Assembly: GCA_017535315.1 (NCBI GenBank)
Contig: JAFXUD010000048.1
Coordinates: forward strand, 1 to 60,267
DNA: 60,267 nt
From: Victivallales bacterium
GTDB taxonomy: Bacteria; Verrucomicrobiota; Lentisphaeria; Oligosphaerales; Oligosphaeraceae
Direction: 5' to 3'
A program made the position numbers and the translations under genes. Positions within the stretch are counted from its first letter, which is position 1. Every line of letters begins with the position of its first letter. Under the pieces are notes generated by a model. It was not told the DNA's origin. It saw only the letters and a list, made by a program, of their open reading frames with translations, and made no database searches. Shown here in pieces: positions 17,769-27,300 of the stretch.

Positions 17769-18755
17769 TTATTTTATGGCTGTGGCGTATTCCTGGATGA
17801 TCGACAGATACTCATCGGGGTAGATGTTCGTCTTGTTGAAGATGAATGCGCTCTGGACACCAAGCGACGACATCGCTTCGAAGCGCCGCCTAAACTCAGA
17901 CGGAGGAAGCAACCCCATTGAACTCTCACGCGCGACACCTGAGGTGAACTTGACGGACGTCCCCGCCATGAGCCGCAGATGCGCCTGTAGATTGTCCACA
18001 AAGTACTCGTGGATTGTATGGTAGTTCATCGGGATGATTTCATCAAGAAGGCCGTCGGTTGCCCACTCGGCCCAGTCCTGCCCTTCAAGCACTGCGGGTC
18101 CCAAGCCCCCATGGCAGTTTGCGTAGTTCGAGCGTGCCGCCATCGAGAGTTTCCGTCCGAAGCGATGCGTGACTGCCGCGACCGCGATGACCGTCGAACG
18201 CACATGCGCACTCAATCGGGCCGTCTCTTTATAGAGATACCACGGTTCGCGCAGCACCGCCTCTGGCGGCATCTCAAAGCCGTAGTAGCGTTGGCGCGCG
18301 GCACGGCAGGCCTCGCAACCGCATGGATAATCGAGCAGGCAGCGTGCATTCGGGCCGCGGATGAAGTCCAATTGCAGTCCCATCAGGCGGTCGCCATATT
18401 GCGCCAGCACCCGTTCTGCTGCTGCCGCCAACTGTCGTTCGAATTCGGGATGGCAGGGACATGGTGCTTCGAGGACAATTCCCTGCTCCTGCTTCATTCG
18501 TTGCCTTTGTGCCTCCGTCAGCACTCGCATTGGTGGCTGTTCCATCGCGTGTTGCGGATGCAGACGTGCCTCCACGGTCATGCCAGCCTCGGCTGCCGCC
18601 GCACAATACGCGTCAAGGTTCCCGACCTCTGGCAAGTAGATGTCCGTCCGTGAAATACCCGCCTTTGCAAAACGCCGCAGCATGGCAGCCATCTCTGGAT
18701 AGGGGTTCGACCGATCCTTCACATACCGTGCATGATCCCAAATGCTGATTTCCAT
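17769..18755 (-). CDS. TIM-barrel-like protein, GHL10-type resemblance
   Basis: The 328-residue protein starts MEISIWDHARYVK. I prefer this ATG (18755) to the in-frame TTG at 18773. The pattern of EMAAMLRRFAKAGISRTDIYLPE, RLMGLQLDFIRGPN, DEIIPMNYHTIHEYF and VQSAFIFNKTN fits a (beta/alpha)8 barrel of the glycosyl-hydrolase-like group. A CGCEACRAARQRY segment with two cysteines recurs in that group. No signal peptide is present. A strong terminator hairpin lies only ~40 bases upstream of the start codon, behind a structured RNA element, so expression may depend on read-through. Function and substrate are unknown. Confidence 0.65.
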   Translation of the reverse strand: MEISIWDHARYVKDRSNPYPEMAAMLRRFAKAGISRTDIYLPEVGNLDAYCAAAAEAGMTVEARLHPQHAMEQPPMRVLTEAQRQRMKQEQGIVLEAPCPCHPEFERQLAAAAERVLAQYGDRLMGLQLDFIRGPNARCLLDYPCGCEACRAARQRYYGFEMPPEAVLREPWYLYKETARLSAHVRSTVIAVAAVTHRFGRKLSMAARSNYANCHGGLGPAVLEGQDWAEWATDGLLDEIIPMNYHTIHEYFVDNLQAHLRLMAGTSVKFTSGVARESSMGLLPPSEFRRRFEAMSSLGVQSAFIFNKTNIYPDEYLSIIQEYATAIK

Positions 18756-18795
18756 CTCTGCAAAAATCCCCAATGTTATGCATTTAGCCTAGAAT

Positions 18796-18824
18796 AAAAA
18801 AGCCCTATTTCAGGAAATAGGGCT
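18796..18824 (-). terminator. Intrinsic terminator/attenuator hairpin
   Basis: On the minus strand a perfect 10-bp stem (18824-18815 with 18810-18801, loop of four) is followed by six T. This is a strong rho-independent terminator. It lies ~40 bases before the start codon at 18755 and directly after a structured element. It could end a small RNA or act as an attenuator for the downstream gene. Confidence 0.85.
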
Positions 18825-18906
18825 ACAATATGGTATTTGGGGGGCGATTCTCCGCCTCAAAACGCCATTTACGCAGAAGTGATACCAATTGATATCGCCC
18901 CCCACA
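18796..18906 (-). ncRNA. Candidate small structured RNA or leader element
   Basis: On the minus strand a 10-bp GC-rich stem (18903-18894 with 18848-18839) encloses two smaller possible stems: GATATC/GGTATC, and TTCTGC pairing with GCGGAG. A terminator hairpin follows at 18824-18796. A candidate promoter sits just upstream. Promoter, compact fold and terminator together suggest a ~110-nt RNA gene or a transcription-controlling leader of the gene at 17769-18755. It lacks T-arm and anticodon features of a tRNA, and I cannot match it to a known riboswitch class. Confidence 0.5.
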
Positions 18907-18912
18907 CCGTAT

Positions 18913-18942
18913 ATTTTAAGTACAAATGCCAAAAAATGGCAA
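18913..18942 (-). promoter_or_regulatory. Candidate promoter for the structured RNA
   Basis: On the minus strand TTGCCA (18942-18937) and TAAAAT (18918-18913) are separated by 18 bases. The predicted start is near 18906, right at the beginning of the structured element. The -35 region overlaps a short inverted repeat (GCAAATGC...GCATTTGT). The evidence is consensus match only. Confidence 0.4.
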
Positions 18943-19102
18943 AAGCATTTGCCCTCTCAATCGTGTAGCTCCCCCTGGCTTCACCGAGGGGAACCACATT
19001 GTTAATATATTGCTCTTATAGAAAAAAACTACTCTGTTCTCTAAAATCAACTTTTTTGTTCTGTACTGGGGGCGACGGTACCTCGCTGTCGGTACATCCC
19101 GC

Positions 19103-22100
19103 TTACTGCAGTGGTTCCAGGTCGATGGCGGAAGCATTGAAGGCGCCAGAGAGCATAAGCATCTTGAGGATATGGACACCAGCGGGGAGGTCAAGAATCG
19201 CCTCGGAGGTCTGGTCCACTTTCCAGCCGTTTTTCCACGGGTGCTCGGGCAACTGGAACTGCCCGACCTCGACGTCGTCGCAATAGAGGAGGATGGGCTT
19301 GCGGTCGGGGGTGGGCGTTCCGTAGTGGAAGACGGCCCTGTATTTGCCTGTCTTCTTGACATCAATGGTGAAGTTCAGCCATTCGAAGGGGGCGGTACCG
19401 CCGAGGATGCCGCCAGAGAGGTCGACATCGGTCTCCGTGCGGTTCAGGACGCGCGCCTTTCCCTGGAAGGCATTTCCCTTGGTGGTGTCATAGTAGGCGA
19501 CCATGGGGCCGCCCTCGTCGAATTCCGTCATCAGGAGCCTGCCAGGGACGGTCCTCGGCTTCCCCTCGAAGGGGCGGCTCTTGTCCATGGGCGCAATGAT
19601 GGTGAGGAGGGCATCGGTATGGGCGACATTCCCAGCCTCGTCCTGGACAAAGACGGCGAAGGCGTGCAGGCCGCACCTGAAGTTCGGCACAACGCCCTGC
19701 TTGCCTGGGCGCACATAGTCCGTGGAGTCGAAATACTCCTTCGTGAAGAGGACTTTGAAATCATATGGGGGCTTGTCCTTGTACTCCAGGAGATACCCGC
19801 TGTCCATCAGATAGACTCCCTTGACGGTGCTTCCAGTATTCGGGGATGGGGACACATCCACGGAAATGGTGTATTCCGCCCCCTCTTTCACGTGGAACGG
19901 CAGGGGCTTCTGGTCCTTCCTGTAGGCAATACGGGGCGCGTCCTGGTTGGGGAATTCATAGATGCGCACGTAGTCCACGAAGAAGCTCTCTGGAAAATTC
20001 CCGTCCTTTGGGTCGCCGCCCGAGAGGCTGTGGACGCATCCGCTGAGGATGGCATGGAGGGGCGTGATGCCAGTGGAGTGGTTGAAGGGGTCGAAAGAGA
20101 CCGAATTGTAGGGGCTGTGGCGCGCGGAGCTCCTCATGAGCTTGCCATCGAGATAGTAGGAGATTTCAAAGGGGGTCCACTTGCAGCCGATGACATAGAA
20201 ATCGTCGATGGAGCCAGGCAGTTCCGTGTTGTAGTTCCAGCTCTTTGCGGCGTCGCCGACATGGAAATGAAGGTTGTGGTCCAGTTTCGTGCGCGGCTGG
20301 CCGCCTGGCACCAGGGGGCGCAGGTAGTAGTCCTCGTAGATGTCAATCTCGAAGCCGTCGTAGAAGGGGTTGCTGGGGGCGCTGCTGTAGAGCCAGAAGG
20401 CGGACCACCAGCCGTGCTCCTTGCGGAACTTGACGCGGGCCTCGAAATAGCCATAGCCGAATACGTCGTTGGTGTAGAGGCTGGCGGAGGTGACCTTCGT
20501 GTGCTCCTCGTTCCAGTCGCAGGCGATTTCCAGCAGGCCATCGTGGACCTTGGCGCGCTCGGGAACCGTGCTCCCCCCAAAGTACCATTTGGATAAATCG
20601 ACGGAGTCACCGTCGAATTCGTCATCAAAGAGCTTTTTCCAGCCAGCCTTGACGGGGTCGAATTCGGGGAGGAGCTCCACCTTGAAGGGGACCCGGCTGG
20701 TGGGGCTTTCCAGGGAGGCGAGCCCCAGCATGAAGTTATCCAGGAGCACCGCCGAATCGCCGTCGAGGGGCTTGAAGGTCATGCCCGCTTGGAGCTGGCG
20801 GCAGTTGGCGAAGAAGGCGGCGTCCCCGCTGTAGTAGTGGGTGCTCATGTCAACAAGGCTGTTGATGACGACGGTGTACTTTCCCTCGATGCTGCCGCCG
20901 ACGATGAAGCCAGCTGGGAGCAGGCGGGTGGGGACCTTGTGCCGTGCGATGCCCCCCGTGTCCCCCGCGATGGTCATGTCCAGCGAATCCTGCCCCCTCT
21001 GGTTGGTGAGGGTGACGGTGAAGCGATGGTCGCCGTCCCGCATGACAAAGGCGAGCTCACCAGACTGGTCGCTGAGGTTGTCGCGCCCGAAGCCCTGGAT
21101 GCGCGCGCCAACCACCCTGTACTCATAGGTGTTCAGGGGCATGGCGACGCTCTGGATGGGCGGGTTGATCTCCGCCTCCTTCGTGAAGAGGGCCTGTCCC
21201 GTGACCGTGAGCAGTCCTGGGGTGGGATTGCCTTGGACCAGCACTGGATTTCCGGTGACGGTGATGTCGGGCATGTCGAACATCTCAATCCAGTCGAGTT
21301 TCGAGAGCCTGACCTTCTTGACGACGTTCAAGAAGGCATCTGGCCCGCCCGTCTTGATTTTTGCGCCAGCTCTGCCCGCCAGCAGCTGGACGGCCAGGGT
21401 GTTGAGGCCAGCGTGGAGCCGTAGGGTCTTCACGTAGTTGGAGAAATCGACTGGGGTGAGCTTGTTGCCGTTCTCCATCGTATCGAAGACAAGCTCCCCG
21501 TTGAGGTAGTACCGCATCCACCAGTCGGCACCAGCGCCGATGGTGTAGTCGCATTCGATGGGGGAGTCGAGCTGTGCGAAGGCCCAGGCGCATTCCTCCT
21601 GGGCGAGGGGAAAGAGGGCGCGCAGGTCCAGCACATTCTCCCGCAGCATCAGGGGGACGGGCTCCACGCCGTGAAGGGTGGCGGGGATGGTCAGCAGCTC
21701 CTCGCGGGAGGGCATGAAGTCTCGGTCAAGGACTCGGTAGGCCTTCCAGGAGGTCGGGAAGGGGACGCTACCTCGGTAGGGGCTCTCGTCGCGGCGGGCC
21801 GTGACATGCGAGAATTCCAGCTCGCCGCCCTGCTCAACCACGATTTGAATGTTGAACAGGCCTGTCTCGCCGATGCGGTAGCCGTTGGTCAGCCGGATGG
21901 AGCCGATATAGTCGCTCCACCGCTCGTACAGCGGGAAGTTGTAGCGGTTCCTGCAGGCGGAGACCCACGTTCCGTCGGCGGTGAACATGCCCAGCTCGAT
22001 ATAGGCGTTGCCCTTGCCCCTGGCGCGGAACGATAAGCGGACGAGGTCGCCGCAGCGCCCAGGCAGCTTCACCGTGTTCTGCACGCCGCAGCCCTTCGCC

Positions 22101-22321
22101 GCCAAGACATTTTCCATGCGGATGACATTCCGCCCATGGTCCGCCTGCGGCAGCAGGCGGATTGTGCCGAAAGGCTTGTACCCGCTCCACTGATGGAGCA
22201 CCCAGTGGCTGGGAAAGCCTTTTTCATTCAATTGGTCGAGGTCGCCGTTGAAGGAAAGCTCCTCGGCAAGGAGGGGCATGGCCAGAAGCCACAGAAAAAC
22301 CAGGATGCGATGCGTTTTCAT
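19103..22321 (-). CDS. Secreted GH16 endo-glucanase/galactanase-type multidomain enzyme
   Basis: The protein is about 1072 residues from the ATG at 22321. That start gives a clean signal peptide (MKTHRILVFLWLLAMPLLA), which the longer frame lacks. The catalytic GH16 domain spans ~560-785. It begins DEFDGDSVDLSKW, has the active-site motif EIDIYE near 657 (nucleophile and acid/base glutamates) and ends near VDYVRIYEF. GH16 enzymes cleave beta-1,3/1,4-glucans or galactans such as laminarin, agar and carrageenan. About 540 N-terminal residues form several beta-sandwich modules, and the last ~150 residues resemble a CBM6-like sugar-binding module. The size and multiple binding modules suggest a surface or secreted enzyme acting on insoluble glycan. 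Confidence 0.88.
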   Translation of the reverse strand: MKTHRILVFLWLLAMPLLAEELSFNGDLDQLNEKGFPSHWVLHQWSGYKPFGTIRLLPQADHGRNVIRMENVLAAKGCGVQNTVKLPGRCGDLVRLSFRARGKGNAYIELGMFTADGTWVSACRNRYNFPLYERWSDYIGSIRLTNGYRIGETGLFNIQIVVEQGGELEFSHVTARRDESPYRGSVPFPTSWKAYRVLDRDFMPSREELLTIPATLHGVEPVPLMLRENVLDLRALFPLAQEECAWAFAQLDSPIECDYTIGAGADWWMRYYLNGELVFDTMENGNKLTPVDFSNYVKTLRLHAGLNTLAVQLLAGRAGAKIKTGGPDAFLNVVKKVRLSKLDWIEMFDMPDITVTGNPVLVQGNPTPGLLTVTGQALFTKEAEINPPIQSVAMPLNTYEYRVVGARIQGFGRDNLSDQSGELAFVMRDGDHRFTVTLTNQRGQDSLDMTIAGDTGGIARHKVPTRLLPAGFIVGGSIEGKYTVVINSLVDMSTHYYSGDAAFFANCRQLQAGMTFKPLDGDSAVLLDNFMLGLASLESPTSRVPFKVELLPEFDPVKAGWKKLFDDEFDGDSVDLSKWYFGGSTVPERAKVHDGLLEIACDWNEEHTKVTSASLYTNDVFGYGYFEARVKFRKEHGWWSAFWLYSSAPSNPFYDGFEIDIYEDYYLRPLVPGGQPRTKLDHNLHFHVGDAAKSWNYNTELPGSIDDFYVIGCKWTPFEISYYLDGKLMRSSARHSPYNSVSFDPFNHSTGITPLHAILSGCVHSLSGGDPKDGNFPESFFVDYVRIYEFPNQDAPRIAYRKDQKPLPFHVKEGAEYTISVDVSPSPNTGSTVKGVYLMDSGYLLEYKDKPPYDFKVLFTKEYFDSTDYVRPGKQGVVPNFRCGLHAFAVFVQDEAGNVAHTDALLTIIAPMDKSRPFEGKPRTVPGRLLMTEFDEGGPMVAYYDTTKGNAFQGKARVLNRTETDVDLSGGILGGTAPFEWLNFTIDVKKTGKYRAVFHYGTPTPDRKPILLYCDDVEVGQFQLPEHPWKNGWKVDQTSEAILDLPAGVHILKMLMLSGAFNASAIDLEPLQ

Positions 22322-22865
22322 AGTTGTGCAAGTATGAATTTGAGTTGAAAGGAAAATCACAGCCGTCCCACAACTGAACGGCAAACTTGAAAAAAGCGGA
22401 ATCATGACATCTTAATGGAAGCCTACCAAGCAACCACGGGAGCTGCCATACCCCCGTAAAAACATACTATGACCGTTTTTGCCCAGATTGCAAGCTGGAT
22501 ACACGATAAATAAGTCGAGAACCTTCTGGTTGAACTGGCCAGAGGAATGACATCGCAACGTCTATAGACGAAAAAGAGAGGCGGACACTTGTGTGGCTGC
22601 CCCTCTGTTAGCACGTCTTGTTTATGTCTCAAACAAGCCATTATTGTTTCATTCACGCCAGTCTTTATATTCGCTTTCCCTAGGCAGGACAGTCATACCA
22701 GGCTTTATCCCCGTTTTGTGGGGATAAAGCCTACAATGCAATCGTTCTTTGCCTCGTGGATAATTGCTCAGGCAAACCAAGACCACAGATACTTCCCCAG
22801 CATGGCCTTCAACCCGATGTCGCTCCAGGGGGAGACAACGGTGTCCTTTGTCCGAATTTGCCTCT
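22322..22865. other. Intergenic region, 544 bp, no gene
   Basis: I see no coding region here. It holds two hairpins. One at 22701-22731 has perfect 12-bp arms (GGCTTTATCCCC and its complement) with no T-run. The other is an imperfect terminator-like structure on the minus strand at 22570-22607. The promoter of the GH16 gene should lie near 22330-22560, but no convincing pair of boxes stands out. Confidence 0.6.
22570..22607 (-). terminator. Possible intrinsic terminator
   Basis: On the minus strand AGAGG and CCTCT form the base of an imperfect hairpin, followed by CTTTTTC. It would end transcription of the gene at 22866-24074 before the GH16 gene. The stem is interrupted, so the call is tentative. 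Confidence 0.4.
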
Positions 22866-24074
22866 TTACTGCTGCAGACAGAGCGCTCCCAATTGGAGCT
22901 GTATCACACCGTCAACCGCCATGTCGGCAAACTCCATGCGCTCCAGTATGCTGCGGAAACGCGTTCGCGTTTTCAGCCCGATCTGCGCCGCTGGGTCGAG
23001 GGCGAGGGTGAAGACGAGATTGCCCAGACTTCGGGTCAACTCCATGACCTGATGAAATTTCGGCGGCCGCACTGGAATCAGGTACTGGAGTCCGTAATAG
23101 ATTCCGTCGCCCGTCGGGATCGCCGCTTCAGTGCGCGGCTTCATCGGACACTTGCGCCAGTCAGGTGCGCATTCGGTCCAGTCTCCTGGAAAAGTCTCCG
23201 CTTCGGCAAGCGTTCTTTCCAGCAGTTTCGCTGCGTGGCGAGAGGTCATCCGCATAGCCGTCCGATACAGTCGGTGCGTTTCCGCATCTCCAAGGTCAAT
23301 GGCGTCCAGCACGGCAAGGGAGATCTGCAGCTGCGAAACGGTGATGTCCCACCACCACGCCTTCGCACGGTCCATGGTCAGTGTCGCGGCCAGGCCAGGC
23401 TGAAGATAGCGGAGCGCAAGTTCGCGCCAGTGTGTGTCGCAGGTAGCCTCCCACGCCGCGGCGTAAAACATGGGAAGCCGTAGCATTTCGTGGGGCGCGG
23501 CCTCCCAGACCGAGGAGACCAGCCCTGGCTTGCCATCGAGGCGGAGAAGGTTGAAGTGATTTTCGGGGGTGACGACCTTTTCGCAGTAGCGTGCAACGGA
23601 GTTCAGCAGTTCCCGAGCCTGTTCCCGTGCATCTTTCGGTGCCTCAGGGAAGTGGCGGAGAAAACGCCACGCCCCATACACGCCGAGCGTGAACTGATCG
23701 CGGGAGCTGTTGATGTAACAACTCCGTTTGTCGGCAGGTGAAACGCTGCGGGCAAGAAATCCCGTCCGTCCGTGGATTGTCGCCGCAAGGATAATGCCTT
23801 TTAGCACAGTCACCGCCTGTTCTACGGCATCTGGATCCTTCAGAAGTTCCCAGCGCAGGCGCAGGATGTCCATGACCGCCCCAGCGGAAAGGAGGCTGTC
23901 CTCCATGCCAGTTCCCCAGCCCGCAGGGTTCGGCCAATGCCGAGCGATCTCCTCTGGCGTCGGCAGATGCCCTAGTCCAAGCGATTCGGAGCAGTAGTCG
24001 TAAAAAAGATTCGTTTCCTGTCGGAACAGTTTCCGCCAGATCATCTCCCACGCCGAGTGCAGCAGTTTTTCCAT
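22866..24074 (-). CDS. Alpha-helical protein of unknown family, possible (alpha/alpha)6 barrel
   Basis: The product is 402 residues from the ATG at 24074 (MEKLLHSAWEMIW). I chose this start over the longer frame because GGAAGAA lies ~11 bases upstream and the extra N-terminal residues look random. The sequence is rich in amphipathic helices. Segments such as GTGMEDSLLSAGAVMDILRLRW, SSRDQFTLGVYGAWRFLRHF and WWWDITVSQLQISLAVLDA recall the (alpha/alpha)6 toroids of glycosidases and unsaturated-uronyl hydrolases. No signal peptide is present. No catalytic motif can be assigned. It follows the GH16 locus on the same strand, so a carbohydrate role is plausible. Confidence 0.6.
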   Translation of the reverse strand: MEKLLHSAWEMIWRKLFRQETNLFYDYCSESLGLGHLPTPEEIARHWPNPAGWGTGMEDSLLSAGAVMDILRLRWELLKDPDAVEQAVTVLKGIILAATIHGRTGFLARSVSPADKRSCYINSSRDQFTLGVYGAWRFLRHFPEAPKDAREQARELLNSVARYCEKVVTPENHFNLLRLDGKPGLVSSVWEAAPHEMLRLPMFYAAAWEATCDTHWRELALRYLQPGLAATLTMDRAKAWWWDITVSQLQISLAVLDAIDLGDAETHRLYRTAMRMTSRHAAKLLERTLAEAETFPGDWTECAPDWRKCPMKPRTEAAIPTGDGIYYGLQYLIPVRPPKFHQVMELTRSLGNLVFTLALDPAAQIGLKTRTRFRSILERMEFADMAVDGVIQLQLGALCLQQ

Positions 24075-24397
24075 TTGAAAAGTTCTTCCGACAACTTGAA
24101 TCATGTTCGTGAAATAATATACCGCATACCGCGAAAAAGGCAACCAGAAGCAAATGACGCCAAAAGGGCAAAGGGAGTTTTTCGCTTCTAAACAACCGAA
24201 AGAGTCTAGGCAATAGAGGGCGATTCAAGATTTCAATTCCAGTCGAGTTTGACTGTTTCTCATCAAGAGGCTGGTTAGCTCTTGCTGTCAAGAAAAGCAA
24301 TCACACATACGAGGGGATACTCTACTTCATCCATGGATGAGCCATGCGGCTCTTAGTGTCAAAATATCAGGTTAATGCGGTCTCTCAAAACCACATT
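24075..24397. other. Intergenic region, 323 bp, no gene
   Basis: This stretch separates the 402-residue gene from the adhesin stop codon; both genes read on the minus strand. A weak hairpin (AATGTGG with CCGCATT) occurs near 24374-24397 right after the adhesin stop, without a T-run. Nothing else is recognisable. It also marks the sharp drop in GC content at the start of the adhesin. Confidence 0.55.
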
Positions 24398-27300
24398 CTA
24401 ATTGTCGTGGAACAAACCTTTTCTCATATAACGCTCAGAAATCTTATTGCCGACAGATTGCGGCAAGTTGCTGAACTTGACTAGTGCGACGTTGCCTTCC
24501 ACTTTAAGCACTTTGCATTGAACCGTCACATCAACCCCTGCGAATTTTATGGTCATGCTGAGTTTATCGCCGACTTTCAAATTACCTTCGTTGACGATAG
24601 TCGCGCCATTTCTGTGCAATCTTAGGATTTTCCCATTGGATTTCAAATCTTCGTCACCTGTGACGTCATATCCGTAATCCATTTTGCCGTTTAATTCATA
24701 GTCTATGTCAACGACAGACAACTTGTTGAGATCCTCCATAATATCATCCAAATCATTTTCATCCATGAATTCGTCTGTGAACAAAAGGCCATTATCTGTT
24801 TCATTGCCCAAACTTTCGGTCATAATGTTCCCGTCGCGGACAATTATTTGTCCATTCATATCCAGGTTGCCAAGAACATCTTTTTGATGCAATATCAAAT
24901 CCCCCTTGTCAACATGAACTTGTGCGCCTTTTGCAATTGTCAAATTGCCTTTAGGCGCTGTCATTTCCACATCGCCGTCAACACTGTACACTTTTCCATA
25001 AATTGCTATTCCATCAGAGCCATATAGGCTTGTATAACCCTTTTTATTGATAATAGTACCAAAAACATTCAAAGTCCCGTTATCGGCATTAGCAAGTTCC
25101 ATAGTACCGCCGACTATGATTGAATCGTACGTCTGATGTTTGGCAATATCCAGGTCATCCTTTGCATTTATGCTTAGTTTGCTTTTGTCAACTGGATTGC
25201 CGTCTTGATCAAGCCCGTTGACAACCTTGCCATTCACGGAAACCTTGCCGTTTGAGGTAATATTGCTCTGAGCATAAAGCACCTCATGAATTTCGGGTTT
25301 TACCCCCTTGACAGCTCCACCGCTGACGGAATAATTTCCGTTAAAAGCGGAGTTGTCAATATCGCCGACAACTAATTCTTTATTGGTTGTATTGTTTATG
25401 GTGAAAGATTGATTGCCTGTAGAAACAACGGCATTAGGCGCAACTTTGCCTTTGCCAGCCACAATATTTACGCCATTGTCCTTTTTCAGTTGTGGCAAAT
25501 CATATAAGTATATCTTGCCATCCTTGTAAATGGCCTTGATATTTCCCTGGCTGTAATCATCTCTGAAAGCCGAAGCAACAATATCGTCTTTCAGGTTGAT
25601 AAGATTCTTCTCGCCCGTGGTCGGATCAACTATCAAGTTTTCGTCCTTAAGCATGGCGTCGGTAATTGTAATGCCTCTCACCGAATAACCCGTCTTTATA
25701 TTTGCAGGTGCGACATTTCCTGTTATATCCACTTCATCGGCCTCGACGTTTAATCCATTCGCCGCGAATATTCTATCCGTGGGACGAATGGTGACTTTAT
25801 TATTGCCCGCGCTATTATGGGCAATGACATCAACTTGCCCGTTCATCGCATACAGATTTAGACTATCGGTGTCAATGCCTTTGCTATTTGCATCCGTGTT
25901 GTCTAACACAATATTACCGCTCGCGTTAAATATGCTGAGAGAAGTGGTATCAACATCTCCGTAGATTGTAATGTCAGAGGCCTTTGTCGGATTTTGAATA
26001 TCAAGCGTATCTGCCAGAGGATGATTGGTGTCATAATAGTTGTTTATCGTTGTTCCCGTAATTCCCGTATCCCTTGTCACATAGTGTACGCCAGAGGTAG
26101 GAAGACTGTCGAATGACGGTTTATTGTTCTGCCCTGACAGCGCATTCGGATAGAAATATTCATAGGCCTTCAGACCGCTGATTGCTTGATTCTTATTGGC
26201 AAATTCGGCCTGGCTCTTGCCATTAAGCACAAAACCACCGACTACTGCCGCATCATTAACCATGACATCATTAAATACCAATGAACGGGTGGAATAATTA
26301 TCTATTTGCAAACCTGCTTTTGCAATTTCAACTGTTCCGCGGCCGCTGATGCTGGCATTGGTCAATCCGCTTATTGTAATCCTCCCGCTACTCGGGTTGA
26401 TCACAATATCTTTAAAGACAATTGAATAATCACCATTTTTATAATCATATTCGCTGGCAGGTGTTTCATACACTCCATTATATTGAGCCAAAAGTTCGCC
26501 TTTTTGGCTTTGCAAGGTCGCCACAAGTTCTGCGCCATTTTCCTTGATATTAGCAACCCTATCCATCTCGTTTTCAATATCTGTTATTCTATCATGCAAT
26601 TTATCTATATTTTTGCAAGATTGAGATGTGCCTTCGCCTGTTGGGTTCAAGGCTGCAATATAAGTTACATTGTCTTTGCCGATATACTTAACGTAGCCAT
26701 GCGCCGTTGTCGAAAGCCTGCTTTGAATATCTGCATACCCATTTACAATATTGCCGACCTGGGCATCAGTGAAGCCGTATGCTGGCTTTTTCTCATTCAA
26801 AAATACAGCCATGGTCAGATTCTCGTTTTCTTGAAGTGCTGCAAGAAAATCGCCCATCATCGTATCATATTGAGCCTGGGTTATTTTTTGATTTCTGGCA
26901 GGATCGGTATCGGTGTACCTAATAATTCCAGAATCTTTTTGCATTTTCAGGTCAAAATCACTAACCCCATAATAGATGCCGCTACCACTGCTTGACTTTG
27001 ACTCAAGCAGGACGGCGCCATTTTCAATAAGCGATTCAAGTTCGCCCAGGGCCGCCTCCGTTTCTGCTTTTTGAATTGCAAGGTCAGTTATTATGGCCTC
27101 ATAATTGGTAATTGTCGTTTGATATTCCTCGATATCCCCATCAACATTATCCAGTTCAATATCAAGTTTTGCCAGCACTTGTTCTTTTAATTTGGCGCCG
27201 TCAATGATTTCACCGTCGCTTAAGATATAATCGTCGTCATAAAAACTTTTGAGGCTTGCCTTGTCAATCGTGCCGTCTCGATTTATCTTCATATATTTTG

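Noticed and set aside
18839..18903. Possible tRNA-like fold
   Set aside because: It has a closing stem but no T arm, anticodon arm or CCA end, so it is treated as another structured RNA.
19172..20596. Open frame of 474 residues on the plus strand
   Set aside because: It is a shadow of the GH16 gene; composition is biased and no domain is visible.
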